From assembly GCF_003386865.1 (NCBI RefSeq), contig NZ_QTUA01000001.1, forward strand, positions 3,410,001-3,474,000: DNA of 64,000 bases, in the 5' to 3' direction. Under the pieces are notes generated by a model that searched no databases, had not been told where the DNA came from, and saw only the letters and a program-made list of their open reading frames with translations. Made by a program: the position numbers and the translations under genes. This DNA is from Calidifontibacter indicus. GTDB taxonomy: Bacteria; Actinomycetota; Actinomycetes; Actinomycetales; Dermatophilaceae. The number at the start of each line of letters is the position of its first letter. The first letter of the stretch is position 1. This document shows, in pieces, positions 35,453 through 44,457 of the stretch.

Positions 35453-36697
35453 ATGGACGTCCCGGAGTTCGTACCCGACTTGGCCGCAAGTCTGGACGAG
35501 CACCTGCGTGCGGCCGACGAACAGTTGGCGGCCGACTACCCCGGCGAGCCCACCGGACGCGGCCCGGTGCACACGGTCTACGTGCCCGGCGACCTGTTCA
35601 CCGGTCACACCGTCGCACAGTGGGGCGGTCAGGCGCTCGATCTGCTCGACCGGTTCGCGCCCGATGCGGCCACCCTCGCCGCCGCCGTCGGCGTCGACGT
35701 CGCCGAGGTGGAGCCGATCTACCAGCGGTTGCGCGCCAAGCTGACCGCCCAGCCGATCGAAGACCTCCGGGTCGACTTCGAGGACGGCTACGGACGCCGC
35801 GACGACGCGATCGAGGACGACCACCTGGCCGCCGCGGTCGACGGGCTGCGCGCCATCCTCGATGCTGACAATCGACCGACCTGGTGGGGCATTCGGTTCA
35901 AGTGCTTCGAGGCGCCCACCCGGGCCCGCGGGGTGCGCACGCTCGGGATGTTCGTCGGCGCGATGGCCGACCGCGCCCACGACGGCCTCACCCTCACGCT
36001 GCCGAAGGTCACCTCGGTCGAGCAGGTCGAGGCGATGCGGATCGCCTGCGAGAAGATCGAGGAAGCCGGTGGACTCGACCGTGGCACAGTCACATTCGAG
36101 ATCCAGGTCGAGACCGCGCAGGCGATCATGGCGGCGTCGGGGGTGGCTCCGTTGGCGCCGATGATCAGGGCCGGCAAGAGGCGGGTCAGCTCGCTGCACT
36201 ACGGCACCTTCGACTACAGCGCCGGGCTCGGCATCGCCGCCGCCTATCAGGCACTCGATCACCCGGTGGCCGACCATGCCAAGAACGTCATGCAGGTGAG
36301 TGCGGCACAGACCGGCGTGCGCATGTCGGACGGCTCGACGAACGTCATCGCCTTCGGCGACGCCGAGCAGGCGCACGCCACCTGGAAGCTGCACTACGGG
36401 CTCGTCGAGCGGTCGCTGGTGCGCGGCATCTACCAGGGCTGGGACATGCACCCGGGCCACCTGCCCACGCGCTACCTGGCCAACTACCTGTTCTTCCGCC
36501 GGGCGATGCCCGATGCCTGCAAGCGACTGGCCGCGTACCTGTCGAAGACCGGCGGCGACGTGATGGACGAGCCGGCCACCGCCCGCATGCTGGCGATGGC
36601 GCTGCTGCGCGGAGTGCACTGTGGTGCGATCGACGAGACCGAGGTGCTCGACGCCTCGGGCCTGCGCCTCGACCAACTGACCGAACTCACCCGCTGA
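35453..36697 (+). CDS. HpcH/HpaI aldolase / citrate-lyase-fold protein in ureide cluster
   Basis: A 414-residue TIM-barrel protein of the HpcH/HpaI aldolase-citrate lyase superfamily (I recall it as DUF6986). Metal and substrate residues fit RVDFEDGYGRRDD (about 105), GIRFKCFEAPTR (about 145) and FEIQVETAQAIMAASG (about 220). Malate synthase and CitE belong to the same fold, so it may process glyoxylate produced by allantoin breakdown. That is inference from fold and neighbours. The start at 35453 has AAGGAG; an upstream ATG at 35396 lacks one. Confidence 0.75.
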   Translation: MDVPEFVPDLAASLDEHLRAADEQLAADYPGEPTGRGPVHTVYVPGDLFTGHTVAQWGGQALDLLDRFAPDAATLAAAVGVDVAEVEPIYQRLRAKLTAQPIEDLRVDFEDGYGRRDDAIEDDHLAAAVDGLRAILDADNRPTWWGIRFKCFEAPTRARGVRTLGMFVGAMADRAHDGLTLTLPKVTSVEQVEAMRIACEKIEEAGGLDRGTVTFEIQVETAQAIMAASGVAPLAPMIRAGKRRVSSLHYGTFDYSAGLGIAAAYQALDHPVADHAKNVMQVSAAQTGVRMSDGSTNVIAFGDAEQAHATWKLHYGLVERSLVRGIYQGWDMHPGHLPTRYLANYLFFRRAMPDACKRLAAYLSKTGGDVMDEPATARMLAMALLRGVHCGAIDETEVLDASGLRLDQLTELTR

Positions 36698-36730
36698 CCC
36701 GACCCGCTGCCCGAACTCACCCGCTGCCCC
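36681..36730. repeat. Direct repeat spanning a stop codon
   Basis: CCGAACTCACCCGCTG occurs at the end of the HpcH/HpaI gene and again about 30 bp downstream; the first copy includes the TGA stop. Confidence 0.7.
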
Positions 36731-36741
36731 AAGGAATCACG

Positions 36742-38076
36742 TTGAGCGACAACACCTTCGACCTTGTCATCCGCGCCCGTCAGTGCCTGCTCGACGGCGA
36801 GTTGCGCGGGGCGACCATCGGCGTCCGCGACGGCGTGGTGGCCGCCATCGGTGAGTTGGACGAGGAGTTCACCGGTGCCGGGTCGGTGACGATCCCCGAC
36901 GACCACCTGCTGCTGCCCGGCATGATCGACACCCACGTGCACATCAACGACCCCGGTCGCGCCGACTGGGAGGGCTTCGAGACCGCGACGAAGGCCGCCC
37001 TACAGGGTGGGTACACGACGCTCGTCGACATGCCGCTCAACAGCCTGCCCTCCACCGTGTCGGTCGATGCGTTGGAGACGAAGAAGGCTGCGGCGCAAGG
37101 CAACTGCTACGTCGACATGGGCTTTTGGGGTGGTGCCATCCCGGGCAACGAGGCCGACCTCGAGCCGTTGCACCGCGCCGGCGTCTTCGGGTTCAAGTGC
37201 TTCCTGGCCGACTCCGGCGTGCCGGAGTTTCCGCCGCTCGACGCGGCGCAGTTGCGTGACCACCTCGAAGAGATCGCGCGCATCGGGTCGCTGATGATCG
37301 TGCACGCCGAAGACCCCGAAACCCTCGCGGCCGCGCCGTCCGTCGGAGGCCGGGCCTACTCCGACTTCCTCGCCTCGCGCCCCGACGAGTCGGAGGTCGC
37401 GGCGATCGCACTGCTCATCGACGCCGTCCGCGCCACCGGCGCCCGGGCGCACATCCTGCACCTGTCATCGGCGAAGGCCCTGCCGCAGATCCGGGCCGCG
37501 AAGGCGGACGGGCTGGCGCTCACCGTCGAGACCTGCCCGCACTACCTGTCGTTCGACGCCGACACCATTCGCGACGGGTCGACGGCGCACAAGTGCTGCC
37601 CGCCGATCCGCGACCAGGCCAACCAGGATCTGCTGTGGGAGGCGCTGCGTGACGGCACCATCGACTGCGTGGTGTCCGACCACTCCCCCTCGACCGCCGA
37701 GCTCAAACAACTCGATGTCGGCGACTTCCAGACCGCGTGGGGCGGCGTCTCCTCGATCCAGGTCGCGTTCACCGCAGTGTGGACGGCTGCCCGCGAGCGC
37801 GGCTTCGAGTTCGCCGACGTGGTGCGGTGGATGTGCGAGCGCCCGGCCCAGATCGTCGGCATGACCGGCAAGGGCTCGATCGCGGTGGGCAACAGCGCCG
37901 ACCTGATCGAGTTCGCGCCCGACGAGCTGTGGACGGTCGATGCGGACGCGCTCGAGCACAAGAACAAGATCTCCGCCTACGACGGGGTGCAACTCACCGG
38001 ACGCCGCTACTCCACCTGGCTGCGCGGGACGGCGATCGACACCTCCGCTCCGGCGGGTGCGTTCGTCCGGCGCTAG
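36742..38076 (+). CDS. allB: Allantoinase
   Basis: A 444-residue amidohydrolase opening allantoin to allantoate. Metal ligands DTHVHINDPG (about 58), the carboxylated Lys in GFKCFLADSG (about 152), HAED (about 192), ILHLSSAKALPQI (about 241) and CVVSDHSPSTAELK (about 313); the last is typical of allantoinase rather than dihydroorotase. The start is TTG with AAGGAA upstream. It follows the HpcH/HpaI gene by 44 bp, so they form an operon. Allantoicase and urate oxidase are not in the window. Confidence 0.93.
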   Translation: MSDNTFDLVIRARQCLLDGELRGATIGVRDGVVAAIGELDEEFTGAGSVTIPDDHLLLPGMIDTHVHINDPGRADWEGFETATKAALQGGYTTLVDMPLNSLPSTVSVDALETKKAAAQGNCYVDMGFWGGAIPGNEADLEPLHRAGVFGFKCFLADSGVPEFPPLDAAQLRDHLEEIARIGSLMIVHAEDPETLAAAPSVGGRAYSDFLASRPDESEVAAIALLIDAVRATGARAHILHLSSAKALPQIRAAKADGLALTVETCPHYLSFDADTIRDGSTAHKCCPPIRDQANQDLLWEALRDGTIDCVVSDHSPSTAELKQLDVGDFQTAWGGVSSIQVAFTAVWTAARERGFEFADVVRWMCERPAQIVGMTGKGSIAVGNSADLIEFAPDELWTVDADALEHKNKISAYDGVQLTGRRYSTWLRGTAIDTSAPAGAFVRR

Positions 38077-38172
38077 GCCGACCGGCGAAGCCACCGCTCC
38101 GGCGGGTACTTCCGTCCGCTGCCAGAGCGACCCGGCCGGCGCTGCTGCTGGTGCGCTCGTCCAGTGCCAGGG
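38041..38172. repeat. Imperfect repeat of the allB 3' end
   Basis: CCGCTCCGGCGGGTGCGTTC at the end of allB recurs at 38091 as CCGCTCCGGCGGGTACTTCC, and the following CGTCCGCTGCCAGAGCGAC recurs at 38158 as CGTCCAGTGCCAGGGCGAC. No gene is seen in 38077-38257. Confidence 0.6.
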
Positions 38173-38257
38173 CGACGAATCGAGGCCGCCGCGCACTCGA
38201 CGCCGGGCGACGTGGATGGTTCGTTCTCGCGCCGCCGGGTTCGACTAGCGTTCAGCC

Positions 38258-38854
38258 GTGTTCGACTCCTACCTCACCGGCGCCCTCACCGGCCTCGGGC
38301 TGATCGTTGCCATCGGGGCTCAGAACGCGTACGTGCTGCGGCAGGGAATCCACCGCCAGCACGTCGGCGTGGTGGTCGCGATCTGCGCGCTCAGCGATGC
38401 ACTGCTGATCGTGCTCGGCGTCGCCGGGGTGGGTGCGCTCATCGCCGACCACCCGACGGCTCTGACCGTGACGAAGTGGCTGGGTGCCGGCTACCTGGTG
38501 TGGTTCGCGATCAAGTCGTTCCGCGCGGCACTGCACCCGCAGGGGCTCGAACTCGGCGGGCCGGTCAAACGATCCGGCGTCATCGCCACGACGCTCGCCC
38601 TGACCTACCTCAACCCGCATGTCTATCTCGACACCGTGCTGATGCTCGGCAATATCGCCAACCAGCACGGCCTCGACGGACGGTGGTGGTTCGCCGCCGG
38701 CGCCGTGACCGCGTCTCTGGTGTGGTTCAGCGCCCTCGGCTTCGGCGCCCGCGCCGTTGCACCCTGGGTGGCCAGGCCCTCGGTCTGGCGCGTGCTCGAC
38801 GTGATCATCGGCTTCACGATGTTGCTGGTGGCCACGCTGCTCGTGCTGTCGTAG
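38258..38854 (+). CDS. LysE/ArgO family amino acid exporter
   Basis: A 198-residue membrane protein with about six helices. LysE hallmarks: GLIVAIGAQNAYVLRQGI (about 12-29) and LTYLNPHVYLDTVLMLG (about 115-131). It should export lysine or arginine and so balance basic amino acids. The start is GTG; TAGCGT ends 6 bp upstream and there is no ribosome site, which suggests a leaderless transcript. Confidence 0.9.
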   Translation: MFDSYLTGALTGLGLIVAIGAQNAYVLRQGIHRQHVGVVVAICALSDALLIVLGVAGVGALIADHPTALTVTKWLGAGYLVWFAIKSFRAALHPQGLELGGPVKRSGVIATTLALTYLNPHVYLDTVLMLGNIANQHGLDGRWWFAAGAVTASLVWFSALGFGARAVAPWVARPSVWRVLDVIIGFTMLLVATLLVLS

Positions 38855-38889
38855 CTGCGCCATACGCGCAGCCGCCTCCGTGGAGCCGT

Positions 38890-38935
38890 CCAGTGAAAGA
38901 TTGCTGCTGTCATAGCAGCAGTGATCTTTCACTGG
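38890..38935. repeat. 46-bp palindrome, copy 1 (left of the HNH/IS110 patch)
   Basis: CCAGTGAAAGAT...ATCTTTCACTGG with the inner CTGCTG/CAGCAG arms. It differs from copy 2 at 42193 in one base of 46, and flanking GAGCCG sequence is shared too. It lies between lysE and the HNH gene. Confidence 0.9.
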
Positions 38936-38988
38936 AGCCGGCTGCGGTCGGCTGCGGTCGTCCGCGATGCCTCTGTGGTCGGACTCGG

Positions 38989-40503
38989 TCAGGCGGCGTG
39001 GGTGCTGGTGGCTTGGTAGTGCCAGGTGACGCTGGTGCCGGTGGCGGTGCCGGTGAGGTGGTCGCGGTGGGTGATGCGGTGGTGGGTGTCGCACAACAGG
39101 GCGCTGTTGGTGAGGGATGTTTCGCCACCCAGATACCAGGGGATGAGGTGGTGGACTTCGCACATGACTGGTGGTCGGTCACAGCCGGCGTAGGTGCAGT
39201 GTTTGTCACGGTGGATGACCGCGCGTCGTAGTTCGTTCTCGACGAGTCTTCGTTTCCGTCCGACGTTCAAGGGTTGATTCTTCGACCCGAGGACCATCGG
39301 CAGGATGCCTGCGTCGCAGGCGAGTTGTCGGACGGTGTCGGGGGTGACGCCGGTGCCGGTATCGGTGATGCCGAGTCCGGCGAGTAGTCCGGCGAGGACG
39401 AGGAAGTCGATGGTGACCACCAGGGTCGCACCGCCGCGGTGTGTGACCTCTGGATCGTTGTCGACGGCGGCGGCGCCGAGGCCGAGGAGCAGCAGGAACG
39501 CATCGGCGCGGCGTTTGCCGGGGGTGCGGGGGTCGGGTTCCCCGGTCTTCTGGGAGTTGCCGTCTTGGTCGGGGGTGTGCCGGTGGTGCGGGTCGTCACA
39601 ACACGCTGATGTCGGGGACGGTGCCGCGAGTGATTGGACGCCGTGGATGAGGGCTTCGGCGTGGTCGGGTGACAGGTCGGCGGTGAACCGGACCATCCCA
39701 CCCGGCAAATCCGACCAAGTGAGGGATTCGACTTCCTGGAGGGCGTCTTCGTTCTCGTCGAGCACTTCTTCGCCGTACTCGGCCAGGATCCGCTTGGTCA
39801 GTTCCCGCACCGTTTTCGCGCCGGCGCCGGGGCCCAACGTGAGCAGCCAGCCGTAGATTTCGTCCCGGCTCGCTTTCGGCAGCACCGCGTTGATCTTGTC
39901 GATGGTGTCCAGGCAGGTTTTCCCGATCGTGGTGTTCACCTGACCGGAGGTCACGGCGTCGGCCAATGCCTGGTTCAACGGGGACCGGGCTGCTTCGGCC
40001 AACTTCGCGATCCGAGACGCGTGCGACGGCTTGAGACCCGACCGCAAGAGTTCGTCGTCCGTGCGTGAGGCGTCAGAGTCGTCGGACTCGTCACTGGCGT
40101 TGCCCCAGACCCCCGCCGCGCCTTCACTGGTGGCGGGTTCATCGAGTGGCACCAGCGGATCGGCCACGGACCAGGACTCGGCACCGAGCAACGCGTCCGC
40201 ACTTTCACCGGTGGACAGTCGGCGCACCCATTGGGTCGCGTCCGCAGCGGTGGACCGGTACACGACCCCGCGGTCGATCGCGTCACTGGTCACGGCGACG
40301 AGAGTGGCCTCGGACTGCTGCTGCACAAGCGTCAGGGACCGTGCGAGCGCGGTGAGTTCGGTGTCGGTCAGGTTGCCGGTCAGCTGCGCCAACCGGGACA
40401 CGGCGGCCACCGCGTCGGACACCAGCGCGGCACAGGCAGCGGCTTCCCCCGGGTACGAGTCGTGCGCGTACTCCAATGACGGTTGGAAATCGTCTGTGGT
40501 CAT
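38989..40503 (-). CDS. DUF222 / HNH endonuclease domain protein
   Basis: A 504-residue protein of the multicopy actinobacterial DUF222-HNH family. The DUF222 region covers roughly residues 20-360 (with an acidic patch near 135). The C-terminal HNH nuclease has zinc-type CTYAGC, then MCEVHHLIPWYLGG and LLCDTHHRITH (about 435-485). These genes are numerous and variable in actinobacteria and their role is unknown; mobility or a defence-like function has been proposed. ATG at 40503, or GTG at 40515. Codon use is less extreme in GC than in neighbouring genes. It lies head-to-head with IS110. Confidence 0.88.
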   Translation of the reverse strand: MTTDDFQPSLEYAHDSYPGEAAACAALVSDAVAAVSRLAQLTGNLTDTELTALARSLTLVQQQSEATLVAVTSDAIDRGVVYRSTAADATQWVRRLSTGESADALLGAESWSVADPLVPLDEPATSEGAAGVWGNASDESDDSDASRTDDELLRSGLKPSHASRIAKLAEAARSPLNQALADAVTSGQVNTTIGKTCLDTIDKINAVLPKASRDEIYGWLLTLGPGAGAKTVRELTKRILAEYGEEVLDENEDALQEVESLTWSDLPGGMVRFTADLSPDHAEALIHGVQSLAAPSPTSACCDDPHHRHTPDQDGNSQKTGEPDPRTPGKRRADAFLLLLGLGAAAVDNDPEVTHRGGATLVVTIDFLVLAGLLAGLGITDTGTGVTPDTVRQLACDAGILPMVLGSKNQPLNVGRKRRLVENELRRAVIHRDKHCTYAGCDRPPVMCEVHHLIPWYLGGETSLTNSALLCDTHHRITHRDHLTGTATGTSVTWHYQATSTHAA

Positions 40504-40753
40504 GTCCGGATTCACCCGTTACCGTCTTTGATGGGCCTTGAAGCAAGGCCCCTGGTCGCCGGCCCCGGCATGACTGATCACCCCTGTCGCTTGCATGATC
40601 CGGGAGGTGTTGTCACCGGGTGCTGGTGGCGCTGGTGGACCGCTGATAGGGACCGGGCCGCCCGAACGCCTGGGTAGGTCTCTTCGTAACGTGGATGTCG
40701 GCTTCCTGCGCCTGATCTGGTGACCAGCCGCTCGGACGCACGAGGAGGGGACC
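40504..40753 (+). other. Left non-coding region of IS110, possible bridge-RNA region
   Basis: No gene is seen in these 250 bp. It holds the left part of the IS110-type element, including the hairpin GGGCCTTG-AAG-CAAGGCCC (about 40531-40549) and further GC-rich inverted segments up to the transposase ribosome site GAGGAGGGG. In the IS110 group the guide (bridge) RNA is encoded between the left end and the transposase. Element ends cannot be fixed here. Confidence 0.45.
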
Positions 40754-41950
40754 ATGTCCCGACCTGACTACGCGGTGTACATCGGGCTCGATGTCGGCAA
40801 ACAGGCGCACCACGCCTGCGCGCTGAACGTCGATGGCACACGGCTGCACGACAAACCGTTGCCCCAAGACGAGTCGTCGCTGCGTGGCCTGCTGACCGAA
40901 CTCGGCACGCACGGTCGCCTGCTGGTCGTGGTCGATCAACCCGCAACGATCGGCGCGCTGCCCGTCGCGGTCGCCCGAGCCATGGGTATCGATGTGGCCT
41001 ATCTGCCCGGGCTGGCGATGCGCCGTATCGCCGACCTGCACCCCGGCAACGCCAAGACCGACGCAAGGGACGCGTACGTCATCGCCGAAGCCGCCCGGTC
41101 GATGCCGCACGCCCTGCGACGGGTTGATGTCGGCGACGACACCCTGGCCGACCTGGAAGTCATCGTCGGCTTCGATGACGACCTGGCCGGGCAGGTCACC
41201 GCGCAAGCAAACCGGATCAGAGGCCTTCTGACACAAGTGAACCCAGCCCTCGAACGTGTCCTCGGCCCACGCATCCAACACCCGGCAGTCCTCGAACTCC
41301 TGACCCGCTTCGGTGGCCCGACCGGCCTGCGCGCGGCCGGCCGGCGACGTCTGCTCGCCGTCGCCAAACCCCGCGCGCCCCGCTCCTACCAACGCCTCGT
41401 CGACGACATCCAGACAGCGCTCACCGAGCAGACCGTCACCGTCCCTGGCACCCGAGCCGCCGAGCTCGTCCTGCCCAAACTCGCGACCGGACTGGCGCGC
41501 CTGCTGCACGACCGGGACGAGCTGGGAACCCAACTGGAGGACATGCTCGATGCCCACCCTCTTGCCGCGGTCCTGACCTCGATGCCCGGCATCGGCGTCA
41601 GGACCGGCGCACGGATCCTGCTCGAAGTCGGCGACGGTTCGAGCTTCCCCACCTCCGGCCACCTCGCCGCGTACGCCGGCCTCGCACCCGTCACCCGCCG
41701 ATCCGGCACCTCGATCCGCGGTGAGCACCCCGCCCGAGGCGGCAACAAGCACCTCAAACGAGCGATGTTCCTCGCCGCGTTCGCCGCACTGCACGACCCG
41801 ACCTCGCGGGCGTACTACGACCGCAAACGCGGCCAAGGCAAGAAGCACAACGCCGCCCTCATCTGCCTCGCCCGACGACGCTGCGACGTGCTGTACGCGA
41901 TGCTTCGCGACGGAACCCTCTACCAACAGAAAACCCCAGCCGCCGCTTGA
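40754..41950 (+). mobile_element. IS110 family transposase (RNA-guided recombinase type)
   Basis: An intact 398-residue transposase. The N-terminal RuvC-like DEDD domain (YIGLDVGKQAHHACAL, VVVDQPATIG, GNAKTDARDAYVIAEAAR) is followed by a C-terminal Tnp_20 domain with SMPGIGVRTGARILLEVG, AYAGLAPVTRRSGTSIRG (catalytic Ser region) and GNKHLKRAMFLAAFA. No inverted repeats are expected for this family. The coding frame is undamaged, so the element may be active. The right end probably lies just after GACGAAGACCATAGGGAC downstream of the stop. Confidence 0.93.
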
Positions 41951-42397
41951 CGAAGACCATAGGGACACCTCCCCAGGTGTGCCGTGCGGAATACCTCAAA
42001 CGTACACCCGTTCGAATCCTGAAACAAGACTTTTCGTCACGAATTCGACTGAAACGCAGAAGAATTCGATACTCGTCGGTATCCACAGCCCCCTCGTTGA
42101 GTCGATTCATCCACAGGCAAACAGCCACCCACCGGGAGGGCTGTGGACAACCGGTCAACGGTCGGTCCAGGTCCAACCGTCGCGGAGCCGCCCCAGTGAA
42201 AGATTGCTGCTGTCATAGCAGCAGTGATTTTTCACTGGAGCCGGCCGAGGTCGCCCGCGATGCCGGTTCGGCAAGCAGTCGCATGCCCCACACGTGCCCA
42301 ACCGTGGCCGAAGCCCGCCAAACGTGGGACGAAGCGTGGGACTCGGCCGGCTTCGGGCAGCCGCACAGCAGTGCGCCGCCAGATCAGGGACGAAGAG
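41951..42397. other. Gene-free stretch right of IS110
   Basis: 447 bp without a convincing gene. It holds the likely IS110 right end near 41951-41985, an unusually AT-richer segment at 42000-42090, an inverted CCACAG/CTGTGG-containing region (42085-42150), the second 46-bp palindrome, and unassigned sequence up to tRNA-Thr. Possibly the remains of an integration event beside the tRNA. Confidence 0.5.
42193..42238. repeat. 46-bp palindrome, copy 2 (right of the HNH/IS110 patch)
   Basis: Identical to the copy at 38890 except GATTTTTC for GATCTTTC, and followed by the same GAGCCGGC. Confidence 0.9.
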
Positions 42398-42470
42398 AGC
42401 CGGTGACAGGAGTCGAACCCGCGACATCCTCATTACAAGTGAGGCGCTCTACCAACTGAGCTACACCGGC
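42398..42470 (-). tRNA. tRNA-Thr (TGT)
   Basis: Acceptor GCCGGTG pairs with CACCGGC; D arm TAGCTCAGTTGGTAGAGC; anticodon loop CTTGTAA giving TGT; T arm GCGGGTTCGACTCCTGT. No CCA is encoded. It lies next to the accessory patch. Confidence 0.95.
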
Positions 42471-42512
42471 GCGGCCCGTTCGGGCCAGAGCAGATCGTAC
42501 CTGCTCGGCCGG

Positions 42513-43160
42513 TCAGAGCGGTCCGGCGCCGAGCAGGGCGAGCAGCGCTCCGAGCAGCAGCGGCGGCCCGAATGCAAGGTGCGTCTTGCGGGTCGCACGG
42601 CGGGTGATCACGAGCGCGGCAGCCCAGAGTCCACCGGCGAGGAAGCCGAGGAACACCCAACTGACCACGACACTGGCCCCGAGCCAGCCGAGCACCGACC
42701 CGATCTGCACGGCGAGCTTCACATCGCCGAGCCCGAGACCTGAGGGCACCGCGAGCGCCAGCAGGAGGAAGACCAGGCCGACGACGACCCCGCACCCCAA
42801 CGCCACGACCAGCCGAGACCACTGGCCCGCGCCTGCCGAGGCCAACACCAACAACACGGCGAACACCGGCAGCGGCCACACCGTCAGCTTGTCCGGCAGC
42901 CGGTGCACATCGGCGTCGACGGCGACGAGCAGCAGCCCGATGCCGGCGAACAGCAGGTAGGCCGGTGCCGTCCACCACGACAGGGCCGCGCATTTCCATC
43001 CGACGAGCCCGAACACGACCGCACCGAGAACGGGCACCCAGTCGAAGCGCGGCACCGCTGTGGCATCCGACGGACGCCGCCACTCGCCGGCGCGCAGCGA
43101 TCGCCGCTCGCCCCAGCCGACCACGGCGCCGACCAGCGCGAAGAGGACGGCGGGCAGCAT
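42513..43160 (-). CDS. Prepilin peptidase, A24 family
   Basis: A 215-residue polytopic aspartic protease that processes prepilin-like signal peptides. Catalytic Asp residues are in VAVDADVHRLPDKLTV (about 82) and GLGLGDVKLAVQ (about 145), the GxGD motif. It has no N-terminal cytoplasmic cysteine/methylation domain, so resembles the short TadV/CpaA forms. No pilin genes are in the window, so its targets lie elsewhere. ATG at 43160. Confidence 0.87.
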   Translation of the reverse strand: MLPAVLFALVGAVVGWGERRSLRAGEWRRPSDATAVPRFDWVPVLGAVVFGLVGWKCAALSWWTAPAYLLFAGIGLLLVAVDADVHRLPDKLTVWPLPVFAVLLVLASAGAGQWSRLVVALGCGVVVGLVFLLLALAVPSGLGLGDVKLAVQIGSVLGWLGASVVVSWVFLGFLAGGLWAAALVITRRATRKTHLAFGPPLLLGALLALLGAGPL

Positions 43161-43314
43161 GGCGCCCACCCTGCCATCGCGTCCGCTCGAACGGCGGGAC
43201 ACGAGCGAAACTGTGGAATTTCGTGGCCCCGCTCCATAACCACCGACAAACAACTACGATCTGTAGTAGAGGCTCGATCGATGAGCGACCGGGCTCTTCC
43301 GGAAGAGGTTCGCC

Positions 43315-44366
43315 ATGAAGGCACTCGTGTACCACGGCCCCGGCAACAAGTCCTGGGACGACGTCCCCGACCCGACCATCCAGGATCCGACCGACGCGAT
43401 CGTCAAGGTCGAGACCACAACCATCTGCGGCACCGACCTGCATTCCTCAAGGGCGACGTGCCCGCGGTGACACCCGGCCGGATCCTCGGCCACGAGGGCG
43501 TCGGCGTCGTCACGCAGGTCGGCCCCGACTGCACCCGGGTCAAGGTCGGCGACCGGGTGATCATCAGTTGCATCAGCAAGTGCATGGACTGCGACATGTG
43601 CCGCTCCGGCCTCACCTCCCACTGCCAGACCCTCGGCGGCATCGGCTGGATCTTCGGCCACCTCATCGACGGCACGCAGGCCGAGTACGTGCGGGTGCCG
43701 TTCGCCGACAACGGACTCATCCCGCTGCCCGACGGGATCACCGCGGAGCAGGGCACGATGCTCAGTGACATCCTGCCCACCGGTTACGAGATCGGCGTGC
43801 TGTACGGCGCGGTCAAGGACGGCGACACGGTCGCCGTGATCGGGGCCGGGCCGGTCGGACTGGCCGCGGTGATGACCGCGAAGTCGAGGGGCGCCACCCG
43901 GGTGATCTCGGTGGACGGCAACAAGTTCCGGCTCGAGCAGGCGCGCGAGTTCGGCGCTACCGACACCATCGACGTCAACTCCGGCGACGACGTGGTCGCC
44001 GAATTGAAGAAGCTCAGCCGCGACGGGCTCGGCGTCGATGTCGCGATCGAGGCGGTCGGGGTGCCGCAGACCTTCGCCACCGCGCTCGACTCGATCCGCC
44101 CCGGTGGACGCGTCGCCAACGCCGGCGTGCACGGCGTGCCGGTGCCGTTCCCGATCGAACGCGACTGGATCAACAACATCACCATCACGACCGGTCTGGT
44201 CAACGCGACGACGGCCCCGGAACTGCTCGACCGGATCACCGCCGGCGACATCGCACCGGAGAAGTTCGTCACCCATCGATTCGAGTTGGCCGACATCGTC
44301 CGGGCCTACGACACCTTCGCCAATGCCGCCGACGAGCACGCGCTCAAGGTGATCCTCACCGCATAG
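43315..44366 (+). pseudogene. Zinc-dependent alcohol dehydrogenase with single-base frameshift
   Basis: Medium-chain dehydrogenase/reductase. The first 44 codons (43315-43446) give [20 protein letters not shown] and [10 protein letters not shown] with zinc-ligand Cys, then stop. The next frame continues with [20 protein letters not shown], zinc-loop SKCMDCDMCRSG and NAD motif VIGAGPVGLAA. One A lost at CAT(A)TCCTCAAG near 43444 restores an unbroken protein of 350 residues. Like glpD, either a young pseudogene or a sequencing error. Substrate is probably a secondary or aryl alcohol. Confidence 0.85.
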
Positions 44367-44457
44367 TGGGCCACTGCGGCCGGGCCGACACCCGGTCCGG
44401 CCGGAGCCCGCGCACACACAGCACGCGTCCAGCGGGCACCGGCGAGCCCGACAGCGC

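Noticed and set aside
42241-42397. Possible remnant of an integrase next to tRNA-Thr
   Set aside because: The short frames here show no integrase motif, and no duplicated tRNA end was found within the window.
44367-44457. GC-rich inverted repeat after the alcohol dehydrogenase as a terminator
   Set aside because: Pairing (GGCCGGGCC with GGTCCGGCC) is imperfect and no T tract follows; too weak to list.
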